Source: Pseudomonadota bacterium (GTDB taxonomy: Bacteria; Pseudomonadota; Gammaproteobacteria; Burkholderiales; Rhodocyclaceae). From it: a DNA stretch of 64,000 nucleotides. Of the stretch, positions 1-10,739 are shown in pieces (positions within the stretch are counted from its first letter, which is position 1; each line of letters opens with the position of its first letter). The notes under the pieces were generated by a model. The model made no database searches. It had not been told where the DNA came from and saw only the letters and a program-made list of their open reading frames with translations. Both the position numbers and the translations under genes were made by a program. Location: the NCBI GenBank assembly GCA_018241725.1, contig JAFEDI010000138.1, positions 62,001-126,000 on the forward strand. The letters run 5' to 3'.

Positions 1-1260
<1,260 letters not shown>

Positions 1261-1296
1261 TTACAGCCTCCAGTCAAAAATCGGGATTTGTTTGTT

Positions 1297-2295
1297 TCAG
1301 CCCAGATAGCCCAGCAGCCGCTGCGCGGCCGCCGAAGGCGTCGTCTGGCCGGCCTCGACGGCCGCTTGTAAACCGGGCAGGTCCTGTTGCACCCGGGCGT
1401 GACTTGCGAACCGGGCCCGCAGGCCCTGGTCGATGAGTTCCCACATCCACGCGCGAGCCTGTTGGCAACGGCGGGCCTCGAACTCCCCGCTCCGTTTCAT
1501 GGCGGAACGGTAATCGTTGATGGTATTCCAGAATTCGGCGATCCCCTGCTTCTGCAATGCAGAAAGCATCAGCACCGGCGGCGTCCAGTTGGGCGACGCA
1601 TGGCGCAGCATGCCCAGTGCGCTCTTGATCTGTCCGCGTGCCACGTTGGCAGCCTGCGGGTTGATGTCGGCCTTGTTGATGACGATCAGATCGGCGATCT
1701 CCATGATCCCCTTCTTGATCGCCTGCAGGTCGTCGCCGGCGTTGGGCAGTTGCAGCAGACAGAAGATGTCGGTCATGCCTGCGACCGCGGTCTCGGATTG
1801 GCCGACGCCGACCGTCTCGATGATGATCACGTCGAAGCCGGCGGCCTCGCAGACCAGCATCGCCTCGCGGGTCTTCTCGGCGACACCGCCGAGGCTGCCG
1901 GCCGACGGACTCGGGCGGATGAAGGCCTCGGTGCGCTGGGACAGCAGCTCCATGCGGGTCTTGTCGCCAAGAATGGAACCGCCGGTGACGCTGGACGACG
2001 GGTCCACCGCCAATACCGCCACCTTGTGGCCCTGCTCGATGAGATACAGGCCGAGGGCCTCGATGAAGGTGGACTTGCCGACGCCGGGCACGCCGGAGAT
2101 GCCGACGCGCATCGACTTGCCGGTGTGCGGCAGCAAGCCTTCCAGCACGTTGCGGGCACGTTGCTTGTGGTCCGCGCGCTGGGACTCGATCAGCGTGATC
2201 GTCTTGGCCAGCGGGCGCAGCTGGTGCTTGAGGACGCCATCGACCAGGGCCTGGTCGGCAGCATCCCGTTGCGGAAGATCGGCGGGCATGTTCAT
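1297..2295 (-). CDS. meaB: MeaB/ArgK-type GTPase, methylmalonyl-CoA mutase chaperone
   Basis: G-protein that loads and protects the B12 cofactor of methylmalonyl-CoA mutase. Counting from the ATG at 2295 the protein has 332 residues, with Walker A GVPGVGKS at about 68-75 and the GTP-specificity motif NKAD at about 207-210; family length is 310-340. The reading frame stays open to a TTG at 2325 (10 residues longer), and a second ATG lies at 2289. I chose 2295 because the TTG sits inside a strong hairpin, but the start is not settled. It lies between the mutase gene and pccB, the usual arrangement, with 36 bp to pccB. Older annotation calls this family lysine/arginine/ornithine transport ATPase, which is misleading; adjacency to the mutase makes the chaperone role very likely. 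Confidence 0.92.
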   Translation of the reverse strand: MNMPADLPQRDAADQALVDGVLKHQLRPLAKTITLIESQRADHKQRARNVLEGLLPHTGKSMRVGISGVPGVGKSTFIEALGLYLIEQGHKVAVLAVDPSSSVTGGSILGDKTRMELLSQRTEAFIRPSPSAGSLGGVAEKTREAMLVCEAAGFDVIIIETVGVGQSETAVAGMTDIFCLLQLPNAGDDLQAIKKGIMEIADLIVINKADINPQAANVARGQIKSALGMLRHASPNWTPPVLMLSALQKQGIAEFWNTINDYRSAMKRSGEFEARRCQQARAWMWELIDQGLRARFASHARVQQDLPGLQAAVEAGQTTPSAAAQRLLGYLG

Positions 2296-2312
2296 GGGCT
2301 CGATAATGACCT

Positions 2313-2336
2313 GTGCGCCGGCCAAGGCCGGCGCAC
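2313..2336 (-). other. Intercistronic hairpin between mutase gene and meaB
   Basis: Perfect inverted repeat with 11-bp arms (2313-2323 and 2326-2336) and AA at its centre. In the minus-strand transcript it would fold as a GC-only stem closed by CUUG. It is not followed by a run of U, so it does not look like an intrinsic terminator. It lies 20 bp after the mutase stop codon and just before the likely meaB start, so it may protect or process the mRNA, or tune meaB translation. Structure is seen; role is inferred. Confidence 0.6.
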
Positions 2337-2356
2337 TTGCGGACTTCGGTCGCGGA

Positions 2357-4519
2357 TCAGGCCTTGCGGGCGGCGCGGATCTGCTTCAGCACTTCACGGG
2401 CGGCGGTCGGGATCGGGGTACCCGGCCCGAAGATGCCGGCCGCACCTGCCTGGTACAGCGCGTCGTAGTCCTGGGCCGGGATCACGCCACCCACGAAGGT
2501 GATGATGTCGTCGGCACCCTGCGCCTTGAGGGCCTTGATGACGGCCGGCACGAGGGTCTTGTGGCCGGCGGCGAGGCTGGAACAGCCCACTGCATGCACG
2601 TCGTTCTCGATAGCGTGGCGGGCGGCTTCTTCCGGAGTCTGGAAGAGCGGCCCGATGTCGATGTCGAAGCCCAGGTCGGCAAAGGCGGAGGCCACCACCT
2701 TGGCGCCACGGTCGTGACCGTCCTGGCCAAGTTTGGCGATCATGATGCGCGGACGGCGGCCTTCCTCGGCGACGAAGGCTTCAATGTCGGCCTTCAGGGC
2801 CTGCCAGTCTTCGTTGCCTTCGACCACCGAGTTGTAGATGCCGGTGACGGCCTGCGGGTTGGCGCGGTAACGGCCGAAGACCACTTCCAGCGCGTCGGAC
2901 ACTTCGCCGACGGTGGCGCGCAGACGGATCGCCTTGACGGTCAGGTCGAGCAGGTTGCCTTCGCCGCTCTTGGCGGATTCGGTCAGCGCGGCCAGCGCGG
3001 CATCGACGGCGGCCTGATCGCGGGTGGCACGGATGCGCGCCAGGCGCTCGATCTGGGCTTCACGCACGACATGGTTATCGATGTCGAGAATGTCGATCGG
3101 GTCTTCCTTGGCCAGCTTGTACTTGTTGACGCCGACGATGACGTCCTTGCCGGAGTCGATGCGGGCCTGCTTCTCGGCGGCGCACTCCTCGACCTTCATC
3201 TTGGCCCAGCCGGACTCGACGGCCTTGGTCATGCCGCCCATCGCCTCGATCTCCTCGATCAGGGCCCAGGCCTTGTCGGCCATGTCCTGGGTCAGCTTTT
3301 CCATCATGTAGGAGCCGGCCCACGGATCGACGACGCTGGTGATGTGGGTTTCTTCCTGGATGATGATCTGCGTATTGCGGGCGATACGCGCCGAGAACTC
3401 GGTCGGCAGCGCGATGGCCTCGTCGAGCGCGTTGGTGTGCAGGGACTGGGTGCCACCGAACACTGCCGCCATCGCCTCAATGGTGGTGCGCACGACGTTG
3501 TTGTACGGATCCTGCTCGGTGAGCGACCAGCCGGAAGTCTGGCTGTGGGTCCGCAGCATCATGGACTTCTGGCTCTTCGGCTCGAACTGCTTCATTAGAC
3601 GCCACCACAGCATGCGCGCGGCGCGCATCTTGGCGATCTCGAGGTAGAAATTCATGCCCACCGCCCAGAAGAAGGACAGGCGGCCAGCGAAGGTGTCCAC
3701 GTCCATGCCCGACTTGATGCCGGTGCGCACGTACTCGACGCCGTCGGCGAGCGTGAAGGCCAGCTCGATGGCCTGGTTCGCGCCCGCTTCCTGGATGTGG
3801 TAGCCCGAGATCGAGATGCTGTTGAACTTGGGCATGTTGGCCGACGTGTACTGGAAGATGTCGGCGATGATCTTCATCGACGGCGTCGGCGGGTAGATAT
3901 AGGTGTTGCGGACCATGAACTCCTTGAGGATGTCGTTCTGGATGGTCCCGGACAGCTTGTCCTGCGAGACGCCCTGCTCCTCGGCGGCGACGATGTAGCC
4001 GGCCAGGATAGGCAGTACGGCGCCGTTCATGGTCATGGAGACGGAGATCTTGTCGAGGGGGATCTCGTTGAAGAGGATCTTCATGTCCTCGACGGAGTCG
4101 ATCGCCACGCCGGCCTTGCCGACGTCACCGACCACGCGGGGATTGTCGGAGTCGTAGCCGCGGTGGGTGGCCAGGTCGAAGGCCACCGACACGCCTTGGC
4201 CGCCGGCGGCCAGGGCCTTGCGGTAGAAGGCGTTGGAGGCCTCGGCCGTGGAGAAGCCGGCATATTGGCGGATGGTCCACGGACGGGCCGCGTACATGGT
4301 GGCCTGGGGGCCGCGCAGGAAGGGCTCGAAGCCAGGCAGGGTGTTGGTGTACTTGAGGCCTTCGAGGTCGGCTGCGGTATACAGCGGCTTGACCGTGATG
4401 CCTTCCGGCGTCACCCAGTTCAGCTTGGCGACATCGCCTTCAGGAGCCGATTTGGCGGCAGCCTTGCTCCAGGCGGCCAGATCAGGTTGCGGGAAGGTCG
4501 GTTCGGTGTTGTTCGCCAT
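2357..4519 (-). CDS. scpA: Methylmalonyl-CoA mutase, single-chain, B12-dependent
   Basis: Isomerises (R)-methylmalonyl-CoA to succinyl-CoA using adenosylcobalamin. At 720 residues it matches the single-chain form of the enzyme (about 710-730). The N-terminal two thirds is the substrate-binding barrel, with the conserved stretch [14 protein letters not shown] in its second half. The C-terminal B12-binding domain carries the base-off motif DGHDRG at residues 600-605 (D600, H602, G605), plus the GCSSLAAGH and FVGGVIP segments typical of the fold. The ATG at 4519 is preceded by GAGGGT. It is the first gene of the mutase-meaB-pccB operon and is divergent from a GntR regulator. All residues needed for activity appear present. 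Confidence 0.97.
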   Translation of the reverse strand: MANNTEPTFPQPDLAAWSKAAAKSAPEGDVAKLNWVTPEGITVKPLYTAADLEGLKYTNTLPGFEPFLRGPQATMYAARPWTIRQYAGFSTAEASNAFYRKALAAGGQGVSVAFDLATHRGYDSDNPRVVGDVGKAGVAIDSVEDMKILFNEIPLDKISVSMTMNGAVLPILAGYIVAAEEQGVSQDKLSGTIQNDILKEFMVRNTYIYPPTPSMKIIADIFQYTSANMPKFNSISISGYHIQEAGANQAIELAFTLADGVEYVRTGIKSGMDVDTFAGRLSFFWAVGMNFYLEIAKMRAARMLWWRLMKQFEPKSQKSMMLRTHSQTSGWSLTEQDPYNNVVRTTIEAMAAVFGGTQSLHTNALDEAIALPTEFSARIARNTQIIIQEETHITSVVDPWAGSYMMEKLTQDMADKAWALIEEIEAMGGMTKAVESGWAKMKVEECAAEKQARIDSGKDVIVGVNKYKLAKEDPIDILDIDNHVVREAQIERLARIRATRDQAAVDAALAALTESAKSGEGNLLDLTVKAIRLRATVGEVSDALEVVFGRYRANPQAVTGIYNSVVEGNEDWQALKADIEAFVAEEGRRPRIMIAKLGQDGHDRGAKVVASAFADLGFDIDIGPLFQTPEEAARHAIENDVHAVGCSSLAAGHKTLVPAVIKALKAQGADDIITFVGGVIPAQDYDALYQAGAAGIFGPGTPIPTAAREVLKQIRAARKA

Positions 4520-4742
4520 GGCTTTTCTACCCTCACGTGGCTGGGCTGTTTACTGCAACCCTTGATAATTAGTGACGTCAGTACCGGCCGTGACCCCTGG
4601 CCACGGCCGGCTGCCGTGTCCCGCGCAGGGAAGTTTTCTCCCTCCCTCTGTTTTTGTGGCCCGCCGGCCTTTCGGCGGCGGATCCGCACAAGGGTTACAT
4701 CCTGCGCAGGAACTTGACTTGCTGTCTTGTAGATAATACTTT

Positions 4743-4758
4743 ATCCATAATTATGGAT
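4743..4758. promoter_or_regulatory. Perfect 16-bp palindrome, candidate operator of the GntR regulator
   Basis: The bases ATCCATAATTATGGAT form a perfect dyad, AT-rich in a GC-rich setting, between the divergent mutase and gntR genes. A -35-like TTGACT lies just upstream at 4714-4719 with an AT-rich stretch after it, so a gntR promoter probably overlaps the dyad. FadR-type GntR proteins bind short palindromes and often regulate themselves and the divergent operon. The first in-frame ATG of gntR (4753) falls inside the palindrome, which favours the downstream ATG at 4804. Confidence 0.5.
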
Positions 4759-4803
4759 GCAACCACTGCCGACAACGCTCTGACAAAACTTTCGACCGAA
4801 CCC

Positions 4804-5472
4804 ATGAATGCCGGCCGGATCGCCCCCCTCGCCCTGTACCAGGAAGTCGCGGAACGCCTGCGCCAGCGCATCTTCTCCCACGAACTGCCGCCCGGCACCT
4901 GGGTGGATGAGCAGGCGCTGGCAAGCCAGTATGGCATTTCGCGCACCCCGCTTCGTGAAGCTTTGAAGGTGCTCGCCGCCGAAGGCCTGGTGACCCTCAA
5001 GCCGCGCCGCGGCTGCTACGTGACGGAGATTTCAGAGCGTGACCTGGACGAGATCTTCACCGTGTTGGCCCTGCTCGAGGGACAGTGCGCGGTCAACACT
5101 GTGCATAAGGCCAGCGAGGCCGACCTGAAGCGCCTGGCCGCGATCCACCAGGACCTCGAACGGGCCGCCGCCGCCAGCGACATCGACGGCTTCTTCGAGG
5201 CCAACCAGGCCTTCCATCAGGAAGTCCAGCTGATCGCCGACAACCGCTGGCTGACCCAGGCCATCACCGACCTGCGCAAGGTCATCAAGCTGTCGCGCCA
5301 TCACTCCCTGTTCATAGAAGGCCGGCTGGAACAGTCTCTCGCCGAGCACCGGGCCATCCTCGATGCCCTTGATCAGCGCGATGTGACGGCCACCGAACTG
5401 GCGATGCGCGACCATATCTCCAGCGGCCGCGCAGCCCTCGCCAAGCTCGCCCACCGGGACAAATCGGCCTGA
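4804..5472 (+). CDS. GntR-family regulator, FadR/FCD subfamily
   Basis: DNA-binding transcription factor of 222 residues from the ATG at 4804. An N-terminal winged helix (about residues 8-75, with ISRTPLREALKVLAAEGLV as the recognition helix) is followed by an all-helical FCD ligand-binding domain of about 140 residues. FCD domains usually sense small carboxylates, acyl-CoAs or metal-bound organic acids. An in-frame ATG at 4753 would add 17 residues of low-complexity sequence but lies inside a perfect palindrome; neither start has a clear ribosome site. It is divergent from the methylmalonyl-CoA mutase operon, so propionate or methylmalonyl-CoA metabolism is the likely target. The effector is not known from sequence. 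A strong terminator follows. Confidence 0.85.
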   Translation: MNAGRIAPLALYQEVAERLRQRIFSHELPPGTWVDEQALASQYGISRTPLREALKVLAAEGLVTLKPRRGCYVTEISERDLDEIFTVLALLEGQCAVNTVHKASEADLKRLAAIHQDLERAAAASDIDGFFEANQAFHQEVQLIADNRWLTQAITDLRKVIKLSRHHSLFIEGRLEQSLAEHRAILDALDQRDVTATELAMRDHISSGRAALAKLAHRDKSA

Positions 5473-5526
5473 GCATCTCACCGGGGCAAACCTCACCGCA
5501 GGGCCGAGTGGATTCGCCCCAACAAT

Positions 5527-5566
5527 GAAAAACCCCCGACCGGGCGAGCCCGAGCGGGGGTTTTTC
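5527..5566. terminator. Bidirectional intrinsic terminator between gntR and actP
   Basis: Perfect 12-bp inverted repeat (5527-5538 pairs with 5555-5566), GAAAAACCCCCG against CGGGGGTTTTTC, with a further GC stem (CGGG/CCCG) in the loop. A T-run ends the stem on each strand, so it can end transcription of both convergent genes. Confidence 0.9.
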
Positions 5567-5600
5567 GTTTCAGCCCGGCGCCCCGCAGGGCGCAGCGGCA

Positions 5601-7268
5601 TCAGTGGGCGCTGGCTTCAGCGGCACCGAAGCCGGTCTGGGCACGCACGTACTGGTCGTCGAACTGCGCGCGTTCGGCCTGGGCCTCGGCGCTGTTGTCG
5701 AGCTTGGAGATGATGATCGTCACCAGGAAGGCCAGCGGCATCGAGAACAGGGCCGGCTGGTCGTACGGGAACAAGGCCTGGGCGTTGCCCAGCACGGTGA
5801 CCCACACGGACTTGGACAGCAGCACGAACAGCACCGCAGCCACCAGGCCGGAGTAGCCGCCGACCACTGCGCCACGGGTGGTCAGGCCCTTCCAGTACAT
5901 GGAGAGGATCAGCACCGGGAAGTTGGCGGACGCGGCGATGCCGAAGGCCAGCGCAACCATGAAAGCCACGTTCATCTTCTCGAAGGCGATGCCGAGGATG
6001 ATCGCCACGATGCCCAGGCCGATCGAGGACAGCTTGGAAACGCGCAGTTCCTCGGTCTCGGTGGCCTTGCCCTTGCGGAGCACGCGGGCGTAGATGTCAT
6101 GGGAGATCGATGCCGCGCCGGCCAGTGCCAGGCCGGACACCACCGCCAGAATGGTAGCGAAGGCCACCGCCGACAGGAAGCCGAGCAGCAGGTTGCCGCC
6201 CACCGCCTTGGCCAGGTGCATGGCGACCATGTTGCCACCACCGATGATCTTGCCGCCGATGTTGCCGCCTTCGAAGAACTCGGGGTTCTGGCCCACGATG
6301 ATGATCGCCGCGAAGCCCATCAGCAGGATCACGTTGAAGAAGTACGCCACGAAGCCGGACGCGTAGAGCACCGACTTGCGGGCTTCCTTTGCGTTGGTCA
6401 CGGTGAAGAAGCGCATCAGAATGTGCGGCAGGCCTGCGGTACCGAACATCAGGCCAAGGCCCAGGGACAGCGCGGTGACCGGATCCGGCAGCAGGGAGCC
6501 GGGGAACAGGATCTTCTCGCCCAGACTATGCACCGAGATGGCCTTGGTCATCAGGTTCTCGAAGCTGAAACCGAACTGGGACATGGCAAGGATCATCACC
6601 AGCGTGCCGCCAGCCAGCAGCATGCAGGCCTTGATGATCTGCACCCAGGTGGTGGCGACCATGCCGCCGAAGGTCACATAGACCATCATCAGCGCGCCGA
6701 CGACGAACAGCGCAATGGTGTAGTCGAGGCCGAACAGCAGCTTGATCAACTGGCCGGCGCCGACCATCTGGGCCACCAGGTAGAAACACACCACGGTCAG
6801 CGAGGACACCGCCGCCATCGTCCGCACCTTGCTCTGGTTGAGGCGGTAGGAGGTGATGTCGGCAAAGGTGAACTTGCCCAGATTGCGCAGGCGCTCGGCC
6901 ATCAGGAACAGGATGATGGGCCAGCCGGCAAAGAAGGCGATCATGTAGATGTAGCCATCGACGCCCTTCGCATACACCATCGCGGTGAGACCCAGCAGGG
7001 TTGCTGCCGACATGTAGTCGCCGGCGATCGCCAGGCCGTTCTGGAAACCGGTGATGCCGCCACCGGCGGTGTAGAAGTCGGCCGCCGACTTGGTGCGCCC
7101 GGCGGCCCACTTAGTGATGCCGAGGGTCATACCGACGAAGACCACGAACATGCCGATGGCGTGCAAGTTGAGGGGTTGCTTCTCGGTGGCGGAAATCGCG
7201 TCACCGGCGAAGGCCAGGGCCGGCGCCAGCAGGCCCAGCAACAATACATTCAGACGGGCCAGCATCAC
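5601..7268 (-). CDS. actP: Cation:acetate symporter (sodium:solute symporter family)
   Basis: Inner-membrane permease for acetate and related short carboxylates such as propionate. The 555 residues match ActP (about 550). An N-terminal signal-like hydrophobic segment is followed by roughly 13 membrane helices; conserved stretches include [25 protein letters not shown] and [21 protein letters not shown], both typical of ActP within the SSS family. It overlaps the upstream DUF485 gene by 4 bp (ATGA), so the two are translated together. Position near the propionyl-CoA genes fits uptake of short-chain acids, but the exact substrate is inferred. Confidence 0.93.
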   Translation of the reverse strand: MMLARLNVLLLGLLAPALAFAGDAISATEKQPLNLHAIGMFVVFVGMTLGITKWAAGRTKSAADFYTAGGGITGFQNGLAIAGDYMSAATLLGLTAMVYAKGVDGYIYMIAFFAGWPIILFLMAERLRNLGKFTFADITSYRLNQSKVRTMAAVSSLTVVCFYLVAQMVGAGQLIKLLFGLDYTIALFVVGALMMVYVTFGGMVATTWVQIIKACMLLAGGTLVMILAMSQFGFSFENLMTKAISVHSLGEKILFPGSLLPDPVTALSLGLGLMFGTAGLPHILMRFFTVTNAKEARKSVLYASGFVAYFFNVILLMGFAAIIIVGQNPEFFEGGNIGGKIIGGGNMVAMHLAKAVGGNLLLGFLSAVAFATILAVVSGLALAGAASISHDIYARVLRKGKATETEELRVSKLSSIGLGIVAIILGIAFEKMNVAFMVALAFGIAASANFPVLILSMYWKGLTTRGAVVGGYSGLVAAVLFVLLSKSVWVTVLGNAQALFPYDQPALFSMPLAFLVTIIISKLDNSAEAQAERAQFDDQYVRAQTGFGAAEASAH

Positions 7269-7600
7269 TTCACCTCCTTGGATGCGTCGCGGACGATTTC
7301 GGAGGTGATGTCATCGAACTCACCGTTCGCGCGCTTTACGTAAACGGCAGTCAACACCCAGAAAAAAATGAACATGAACAGTTCGGCGGCAATGCCGACC
7401 GTCACGTAGGAGCCCTCGGACAGGCGCTGGCCGATCACTTTGGGCGTGAAGGCCACGACCATGAAGAAGCCGTAGAAGATCGTCAGTACGATCACCGACA
7501 GCAGCGTGGCAAAACCCTGGCGCTTCGAGACCAGCTCGGCGAAGCGCGGGTTGCTCCGGATACGTGCGTAGACCGCACGTTGAGACGATGTGCTCGACAT
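7265..7600 (-). CDS. yjcH: DUF485 inner-membrane protein, ActP partner
   Basis: Small membrane protein of 111 residues with two hydrophobic segments (around residues 28-52 and 65-90) separated by a short polar loop, as in the DUF485/YjcH family. These are almost always encoded immediately before actP and are thought to assist it; the precise function is unknown. The ATG at 7600 has a strong AGGGAGGG ribosome site. The gene overlaps actP by 4 bp and starts the operon; its promoter must lie in 7601-7827, a stretch shared with the divergent enoyl-CoA hydratase gene. Confidence 0.9.
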   Translation of the reverse strand: MSSTSSQRAVYARIRSNPRFAELVSKRQGFATLLSVIVLTIFYGFFMVVAFTPKVIGQRLSEGSYVTVGIAAELFMFIFFWVLTAVYVKRANGEFDDITSEIVRDASKEVK

Positions 7601-7827
7601 GAATTCCCTCCCTAGAGAACGTCAGTGGATGCGGCGCGATCTGCCTGTTGGATTTGTAATGCGGCGATCGGATGGCTTTTTTTAGTGTGGTGCGTCCCGG
7701 TGGACGAAGCCGCGCCATTACTTCGCCCGATGGGATGATATAACATCTATATGACTCCATACCATAACGTACGGCGGGTTTCTTGCGCAGCGTAACACCG
7801 CCACCACTCCCCACTACGGAAATCCCT

Positions 7828-8610
7828 ATGCCCGGTGAAATCCTCTTCAGCCAGGAGGGCGGTATCGCCACTCTGATCCTCTCCAATCCCGACAAGCTCA
7901 ATGCCGTCGATGCCGGCATGTGGCGCGACCTGTATGCCCGCATGACGGCAGTCAATGCGGATCCCGACGTGCTTTGCGTAATCCTGCGTGGCAATGGTGA
8001 AAAGGCCTTCGCTGCGGGCGGCGACATAGAGGAATTCATTACCGTCCGCGCGACGGTGGACGACGCCCTGCACTACCACGAAGAACTGGTCGCCGCCGCC
8101 CTCGATGCGGTGCGCGCGTGCCCGGTGCCTACGGTGGCGATGATCCGCGGAGCCTGCGTCGGCGGCGGCCTGGAGATCGCCGGCTGCTGCGACATCCGCA
8201 TCGCCGGCGAATCGAGCCGTTTCGGCGCGCCGATCAACAAGCTGGGTTTTTCGATGTATCCCGGTGAGATGGCTGGCCTGCTCGAACTGGTCGGCCCGGC
8301 GGTGCTGCTCGAGATCCTGCTCGAAGGCCGCATCCTCGGCGCCCGCGAAGCCCTGTCGAAGGGCCTGCTGACCCGCGTGGTGGATGATGAGGAGGTGGAG
8401 AAGGAAGCCCTCGCCACCGCCGAGCGCATCCTCAAGGGGGCGCCGTTGGTGGCGCGCTGGCACAAGCAGTGGGTACATCGTCTGATGCAGGGCCGGCCCC
8501 TCGACGATGCGGAAAAGCGTGCTGCCTTCGATTTCCTCGCCACCGAGGACTACCAAGAGGGGCTGGCCGCCTTCCTCGCCAAGCGCACGCCGGTTTTCAA
8601 GGGACGCTAA
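7828..8610 (+). CDS. Enoyl-CoA hydratase/isomerase family protein
   Basis: Crotonase-fold enzyme of 260 residues acting on CoA thioesters. Oxyanion-hole segments are visible: GEKAFAAGGDIEEF around residue 63 and GACVGGGLEIAGCCDIRIA around residue 110. The ATG at 7828 was chosen because homology begins at GEILFSQEGGIATLILSNP; an in-frame ATG at 7783 would add 15 unrelated residues. The ribosome site is weak. The position of the classical second catalytic glutamate reads GFSMYPGEMAG, so it could be a hydratase, isomerase or another crotonase-type enzyme; substrate is not evident. It is divergent from the acetate permease operon. Confidence 0.85.
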   Translation: MPGEILFSQEGGIATLILSNPDKLNAVDAGMWRDLYARMTAVNADPDVLCVILRGNGEKAFAAGGDIEEFITVRATVDDALHYHEELVAAALDAVRACPVPTVAMIRGACVGGGLEIAGCCDIRIAGESSRFGAPINKLGFSMYPGEMAGLLELVGPAVLLEILLEGRILGAREALSKGLLTRVVDDEEVEKEALATAERILKGAPLVARWHKQWVHRLMQGRPLDDAEKRAAFDFLATEDYQEGLAAFLAKRTPVFKGR

Positions 8611-8622
8611 GCCCCCCGCTCA

Positions 8623-8651
8623 AGCGCCGCGGGCATCCGTTCCGCGGCGCT
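8623..8651 (+). terminator. GC hairpin after the enoyl-CoA hydratase gene
   Basis: Perfect 10-bp stem AGCGCCGCGG / CCGCGGCGCT with a 9-nt loop, starting 12 bp after the stop codon at 8610. No U-run follows, so termination would be inefficient or Rho-assisted; it may instead protect the mRNA end. The remaining 187 bp to the next gene hold no recognisable gene. Confidence 0.5.
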
Positions 8652-8838
8652 CGACTACCCTGCTCGGGAAACTTTCCTTGCACTTTGTCTGCCACGCGGG
8701 AGGCATAGGCGATTAACATATCGCCCTGCACTCCCCAGCAGATACTCCCCGCACGACCGCTCCGCGACCCATAAAGCCGTCCCCATGCTCCGGACGGCAT
8801 GTCGCCATTGGTGGCGTGCGCCCGCACAAGGAAAAACA

Positions 8839-9300
8839 ATGGCATATCTCTCGTGGTCTCCCGACCTGGACACCGGCATCCTGGAGATCGACAACCAGCA
8901 CAAGCAGATCATGGATTTCATCAACCGCCTGCATGACGCGCGGCAGCACGCCGACCGCCTCGGCGTCATCGCGGTGGTGGACGACCTGGTGGAATACACC
9001 CTGTCCCACTTCGCCTTCGAAGAATGCCTGATGGAAGACGCCGGCTACGAGTTCGTGCGCGGCCACAAGAAGGTGCACGAACTGTTCGTGCGGCGTGTCG
9101 GCGGCTTCCACGAGCGCATGAAGAAGGGCGAGGACATCTCCCACGAACTGCACAGTCTGCTGCACCGCTGGCTGTTCAGTCACATCCGCCACGACGACCA
9201 CGCCTACGTCGCTGCCGTGCGCCCACAAATGAAAGCCCTTGCCGAGGAAAAAACCCCTGAAGGCTGGTTCAGCCGCTCGCTGAAACGCTTTTTCGGCTGA
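8839..9300 (+). CDS. Bacteriohemerythrin
   Basis: Oxygen-binding four-helix protein with a non-haem di-iron site, 153 residues. All expected ligands are present: H21, H57, E61, H76, H80, H115 and D120, in the patterns NQHKQ, HFAFEE, HKKVH and HIRHDD. The ATG at 8839 has AAGGA seven bases upstream; the frame is open further 5' but that part has no family similarity. It stands alone rather than fused to a sensor domain, so it is probably a soluble oxygen carrier or scavenger, a protein common in microaerobic betaproteobacteria. Confidence 0.93.
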   Translation: MAYLSWSPDLDTGILEIDNQHKQIMDFINRLHDARQHADRLGVIAVVDDLVEYTLSHFAFEECLMEDAGYEFVRGHKKVHELFVRRVGGFHERMKKGEDISHELHSLLHRWLFSHIRHDDHAYVAAVRPQMKALAEEKTPEGWFSRSLKRFFG

Positions 9301-9355
9301 CCGACCTTCAGGCACGTGAGTCCGCCACAAAACGGGTAGATGTCCTGTCCGCTAC

Positions 9356-9373
9356 CGCCCCCTCACGGGGGCG
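9356..9373. terminator. Hairpin between convergent hemerythrin and TauE genes
   Basis: Perfect 7-bp stem CGCCCCC / GGGGGCG around TCAC, in the 106-bp gap between two convergent genes. It lacks a T-run on either side, so it is a weak or Rho-assisted terminator at best. Confidence 0.45.
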
Positions 9374-9406
9374 AATACCTTGCCTCACCCCGCCGCTGTA
9401 CGCTCC

Positions 9407-10210
9407 TCAGCCCAGCACCGTGTGCAGCATCTTCAGCGACAGCAGCACCAGCAAGCCGGCAAAGATCTTCTTCAGCGTCGCCACCGGCAGGCGATGGGCC
9501 AGGCCGGCGCCGATCGGCGCGGTGAAGGTGGACACCAGGCTCACCAGCACCAACGCCGGCAGGTTCACGAAGCCCACCGTCCATTCGGGCAGGCCGGGAG
9601 CCCCCCAGCCATTGATCAGGTAGCCCAGCGCGCCGGCCAGCGCAATCGGCAGGCCGATGGCCGCCGAGGTGCCGATGGCGTTCTGCATCTTCACGTTGCA
9701 CCAGGTCATGAAAGGCACCGACAGGGAGCCGCCACCGATCGCCACCAGAGCCGAGATACCGCCGATCACCCCACCGACCCCGGCCAGCCCGGCCGCACCG
9801 GGCAACTCCCGCGACGGCTTGGGTTTGACATTGAGGATCATCTGCACCGACACATAGGCCATGAAGCAGCCGAAGAAGATCGCCAGCGGCGCTGTCGCCA
9901 CCCGCGACGCGATGAAGGTGCCGCCGAAGGTGCCAGCCAGCACGCCCGGGGTAATGCCCTTCACGATGTCCCAGCGCACGGCGCCATGAGCGTGGTGGGC
10001 ACGCAGGCTGGAGATGGAGGTGATCACGATGGCCGCCATCGACGTGCCGAGGGCCACATGCACCAAATGCTCGCGCGCAAACCCCTGGGCTGCGAACAGC
10101 GTGGTCAGCATCGGCACCATGATGCCCCCGCCGCCCACGCCGAGCAGTCCTGCAAAAAATCCCACGCAGCCCCCCAGAAGCAGGTAAGCCGCCAGCCATT
10201 CGATACCCAT
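9407..10210 (-). CDS. TauE/SafE-family membrane permease
   Basis: Integral membrane protein of 267 residues with about eight hydrophobic helices. The opening helix with GFFAGLLGVGGGGIMVPML is the glycine-rich signature of the TauE/SafE (DUF81) family, whose members export or import sulfur-containing anions such as sulfite or sulfoacetate. A second half-repeat with GGVIGGISALVAIGGGSLSVPFM is also visible, giving the usual two-fold layout. It starts 17 bp after the EVE-domain gene on the same strand, so they may share a transcript. The substrate cannot be told from sequence. Confidence 0.88.
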   Translation of the reverse strand: MGIEWLAAYLLLGGCVGFFAGLLGVGGGGIMVPMLTTLFAAQGFAREHLVHVALGTSMAAIVITSISSLRAHHAHGAVRWDIVKGITPGVLAGTFGGTFIASRVATAPLAIFFGCFMAYVSVQMILNVKPKPSRELPGAAGLAGVGGVIGGISALVAIGGGSLSVPFMTWCNVKMQNAIGTSAAIGLPIALAGALGYLINGWGAPGLPEWTVGFVNLPALVLVSLVSTFTAPIGAGLAHRLPVATLKKIFAGLLVLLSLKMLHTVLG

Positions 10211-10226
10211 GGTCAGCTTGTCGTAT

Positions 10227-10703
10227 TCAGATCAGATCGGTTGCGCCGAGCAGTTGCCCGACGATGAAACGCCACTCGGTCGGCTCCACCGGCGTGATCG
10301 ACAGCCGGTTGCCGCGGGCGAGGACGCGCATGTTCTCCAGTTCCGGGTGGCGGCGCAACTCGGGCAAACCCACAAGCCGCGTCTTGCGCACGAACTGCAC
10401 GTCCACGTGCAGCCAGCGCGGCTGCTCCGGCGTTGCCTTGGGGTCGTAATAGCGGCTGGCCGGATCGAACTGGGTCGCATCCGGGTAGGCCGTGCTGGCC
10501 ACCCTCGCGATGCCGGCGATTCCCGGCTCGGCACAGCCGGAATGGTAGAACAGCACCCCGTCGCCAATCTGCATGCCGTCGCGCATGAAATTGCGCGCTT
10601 GGTAGTTACGCACGCCATACCACGGCACGGTCTGGTCCGGGCGCTTCTGCAGGTCGTCGATGGACACGTCGTCCGGTTCGGACTTCATCAACCAGTAACG
10701 CAT
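10227..10703 (-). CDS. EVE-domain protein
   Basis: Small cytoplasmic protein of 158 residues made of one EVE (PUA-like) domain, a fold that recognises modified bases in DNA or RNA. Diagnostic segments are YWLMKSEP at the N-terminus, WYGVRNYQARNFMR, and GDGVLFYHSG. The family is widespread in proteobacteria as a stand-alone protein of about 150-160 residues. Start at 10703 has GTGGAG upstream. Its cellular role is not established; binding to modified nucleotides is the family inference. Confidence 0.92.
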   Translation of the reverse strand: MRYWLMKSEPDDVSIDDLQKRPDQTVPWYGVRNYQARNFMRDGMQIGDGVLFYHSGCAEPGIAGIARVASTAYPDATQFDPASRYYDPKATPEQPRWLHVDVQFVRKTRLVGLPELRRHPELENMRVLARGNRLSITPVEPTEWRFIVGQLLGATDLI

Positions 10704-10723
10704 GATTCTTCACTCCACGAGCG

Positions 10724-10739
10724 GCGCCCGGCCGGGCGC
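10724..10739. other. Perfect 16-bp GC palindrome upstream of the EVE gene
   Basis: GCGCCCGGCCGGGCGC, a perfect palindrome 20 bp upstream of the EVE-gene start codon. It could form a hairpin in the 5' untranslated RNA. The whole gap 10704-10901 is very GC-rich with several short stems, and no gene is seen in it. Confidence 0.35.

Noticed and set aside
9356-9373. Degenerate copy of the REP element found at 32492
   Set aside because: Only the short GGGGGCGAA part matches; the AATTCAT core is missing, so a simple hairpin is more likely.
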